Part shown: one piece after another, positions 37,365 through 38,101 of the stretch
How the letters are laid out: the number at the start of each line of letters is the position of its first letter
How positions within the stretch are numbered: position 1 is the first letter of the stretch
IMG/VR virus record: IMGVR_UViG_3300031957_000300
Coordinates: 1 to 38,101 of that record
Length of the DNA stretch: 38,101 bases
DNA from: a virus
Reading direction: 5' to 3' (one strand)
The notes under the pieces: generated by a model
Databases searched by the model: none
What the model saw: only the letters and a program-made list of their open reading frames with translations
Told to the model about the DNA's origin: nothing
Made by a program: the position numbers and the translations under genes

Positions 37365-37650
37365 TGTAAAAGATGTTACTCGCACAAAGTCTGGTAGGTT
37401 GACCTACCGGGGCGAATCTTTTCCCGGTTACAACAAGCAAGTCCGCACCTCCGGTGGCAAGAAAAAATTTAAGGTTCTGGCAAAGAAAGGCGATCAAGTG
37501 AAGGTCGTTCGCTACGGTGATCCCAAGATGTCGATCAAGAAGGATCAACCGGCCAGACGCAAATCGTTCCGTGCGCGACATAACTGCGATGCGGTAGAAA
37601 AGAAAAAGGACGTGTTCGCGGCATCATACTGGTCCTGTAAGAACTGGTGA
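37357..37650 (+). CDS. conserved marine-phage protein, RRKSFRARHNC type
   Basis: A 97-aa basic protein, overlapping the nuclease gene by 8 nt. It has GESFPGYNKQVRTSGGKKKF, then KVLAKKGDQVKVVRYGDPKM and RRKSFRARHNCD, ending SYWSCKNW. This string is highly conserved in cyanophages, pelagiphages and some large DNA viruses. Its function is, as far as I know, not established. Two Cys and one His in the C-terminal part could bind a metal. The basic charge and late position suggest a virion or DNA-associated protein. Confidence 0.78.
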   Translation: MADVKDVTRTKSGRLTYRGESFPGYNKQVRTSGGKKKFKVLAKKGDQVKVVRYGDPKMSIKKDQPARRKSFRARHNCDAVEKKKDVFAASYWSCKNW

Positions 37651-37654
37651 TATT

Positions 37655-37999
37655 ATGGCAGCTGAAGACGTAGATATATTTGAAGAACAAGAAAGCATCG
37701 AGATGACCGGCACGCCCGGTGTTGACCAAGTCTTCACGCAGATCATTACCAGCCCAGACTTTCGATCTATGGTTAGGGTGGAGGATGTACCTCCAGAAAC
37801 CTTAGAAGAATCCAGAAAAATATTCGATTACATGCTCAAAAGAGGCACCCTAGACGACGCAATTGGCTATCTGGTCAATACGTTTGGCCGTGCGACCATG
37901 TTCCCGGCTGAGAGAAGTTTAGGGCCAGATCCTAGAACTCAGATTATTAGCGGTATGGAAGAAAGCATGAACCAAGGCATAGGCTCCCTGCCTCAATAA
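37655..37999 (+). CDS. 114-aa protein with DVDIF N-terminal motif, unknown function
   Basis: An acidic protein. The N terminus MAAEDVDIFEEQ is similar to that of the next frame (MATKDIDIFNDQ). The remainder is helical (PETLEESRKIFDYMLKRGTL, then DDAIGYLVNTFGRATMFPAE) with a Met/Gln-rich end. No family was recognised. The start lies 4 nt after the preceding stop. The shared N terminus with its neighbour suggests a common docking or targeting segment. Confidence 0.6.
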   Translation: MAAEDVDIFEEQESIEMTGTPGVDQVFTQIITSPDFRSMVRVEDVPPETLEESRKIFDYMLKRGTLDDAIGYLVNTFGRATMFPAERSLGPDPRTQIISGMEESMNQGIGSLPQ

Positions 38000-38000
38000 T

Positions 38001-38101
38001 ATGGCCACTAAAGATATAGATATCTTTAATGACCAGCAGCGCGACAGCAGTGGCTTAGTCATAACTGGGTCAAACCGTGACCGCGACCTAGATCGGCTTG
38101 A
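38001..38101 (+). CDS. partial protein with DIDIF N-terminal motif, 3' end outside window
   Basis: The ATG at 38001 is followed by 33 open codons to the end of the window. The visible part is MATKDIDIFNDQQRDSSGLV, then ITGSNRDRDLDRL. The first dozen residues match the start of the gene before it. Function cannot be told from this fragment. It lies one base after the preceding gene, in the same operon. Confidence 0.5.
   Translation, partial: MATKDIDIFNDQQRDSSGLVITGSNRDRDLDRL

Noticed and set aside
1-38101. Integrase, repressor, attachment sites, tRNA genes, CRISPR arrays or insertion sequences
   Set aside because: None found: no recombinase motifs, no cloverleaf-like sequence, no regular repeat-spacer pattern, no transposase. 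The genome gives no sign of lysogeny within this window.

Overview
The window is a 38.1 kb stretch of a double-stranded DNA tailed phage, almost certainly a short-tailed (podovirus-like) marine phage. The evidence is a complete packaging and head set (small and large terminase subunits, a very large P22-type portal, a putative scaffold, a HK97-fold type capsid protein), stacked short-tail adaptors and a nozzle-like protein, and three large, low-complexity ejection-type proteins. There is no tape measure, sheath or baseplate. Many small proteins are of types I recognise from uncultured marine phages. Base composition looks to be in the mid-40s percent GC by eye. No integrase, lysogeny repressor, DNA polymerase, RNA polymerase, tRNA, rRNA, IS or CRISPR was seen. 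The host cannot be named from the sequence. Both ends cut through genes, so the window is a fragment or an arbitrarily opened, circularly permuted genome.

Layout. 1-1610 (+): lysis block (i-spanin, o-spanin lipoprotein, a staphylococcal-nuclease-like enzyme, muramidase endolysin). 1610-9624 (+): large terminase, portal, small basic proteins, a GroES-like co-chaperonin, scaffold, decoration-type protein and capsid protein, closed by a strong terminator. 9697-11631 (+): a self-contained cassette with promoter, SNF2-type helicase gene and terminator, sitting inside the late region. 11652-28461 (+): structural genes, including a run of highly basic or glycine-rich proteins (12.9-15.0 kb), head-tail adaptors, nozzle-like protein and ejection proteins. 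28458-28888 (-): a ribbon-helix-helix regulator and a partner. 28954-30183 (+): an Fe(II)/2-oxoglutarate oxygenase and an orphan cassette gene. 30208-32637 (-): an early operon (SSB-like protein, DUF3310, RecE-like exonuclease, SET-domain protein, small ORFs). 32717-35511 (+): primase-helicase and small membrane or basic proteins. 35512-36941: two AT/GT-rich, repeat-bearing non-coding stretches flanking the small terminase gene. 36942-38101 (+): PD-(D/E)XK nuclease and small conserved phage proteins running off the end.

Regulation can partly be read. Two promoter classes appear. A 16-18 bp box (TACACAT, 1-3 nt, TATAAAAA) marks the helicase cassette, the orphan 142-aa gene and the SSB/exonuclease/SET operon, which suggests an early regulon. 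Extended -10 motifs (TGnTAWAMT) lie just upstream of the portal, an 11.7 kb structural gene, the nozzle-like gene and the nuclease gene, which suggests late promoters. Two of these would give leaderless mRNAs.

The most interesting ideas are these: a minimal viral SET-type lysine methyltransferase in the same genome as lysine-repeat, histone-tail-like late proteins; the shared-promoter cassettes; and a phased 10-bp TGTG array flanked by diverged direct repeats next to the small terminase gene, a candidate pac site or origin.
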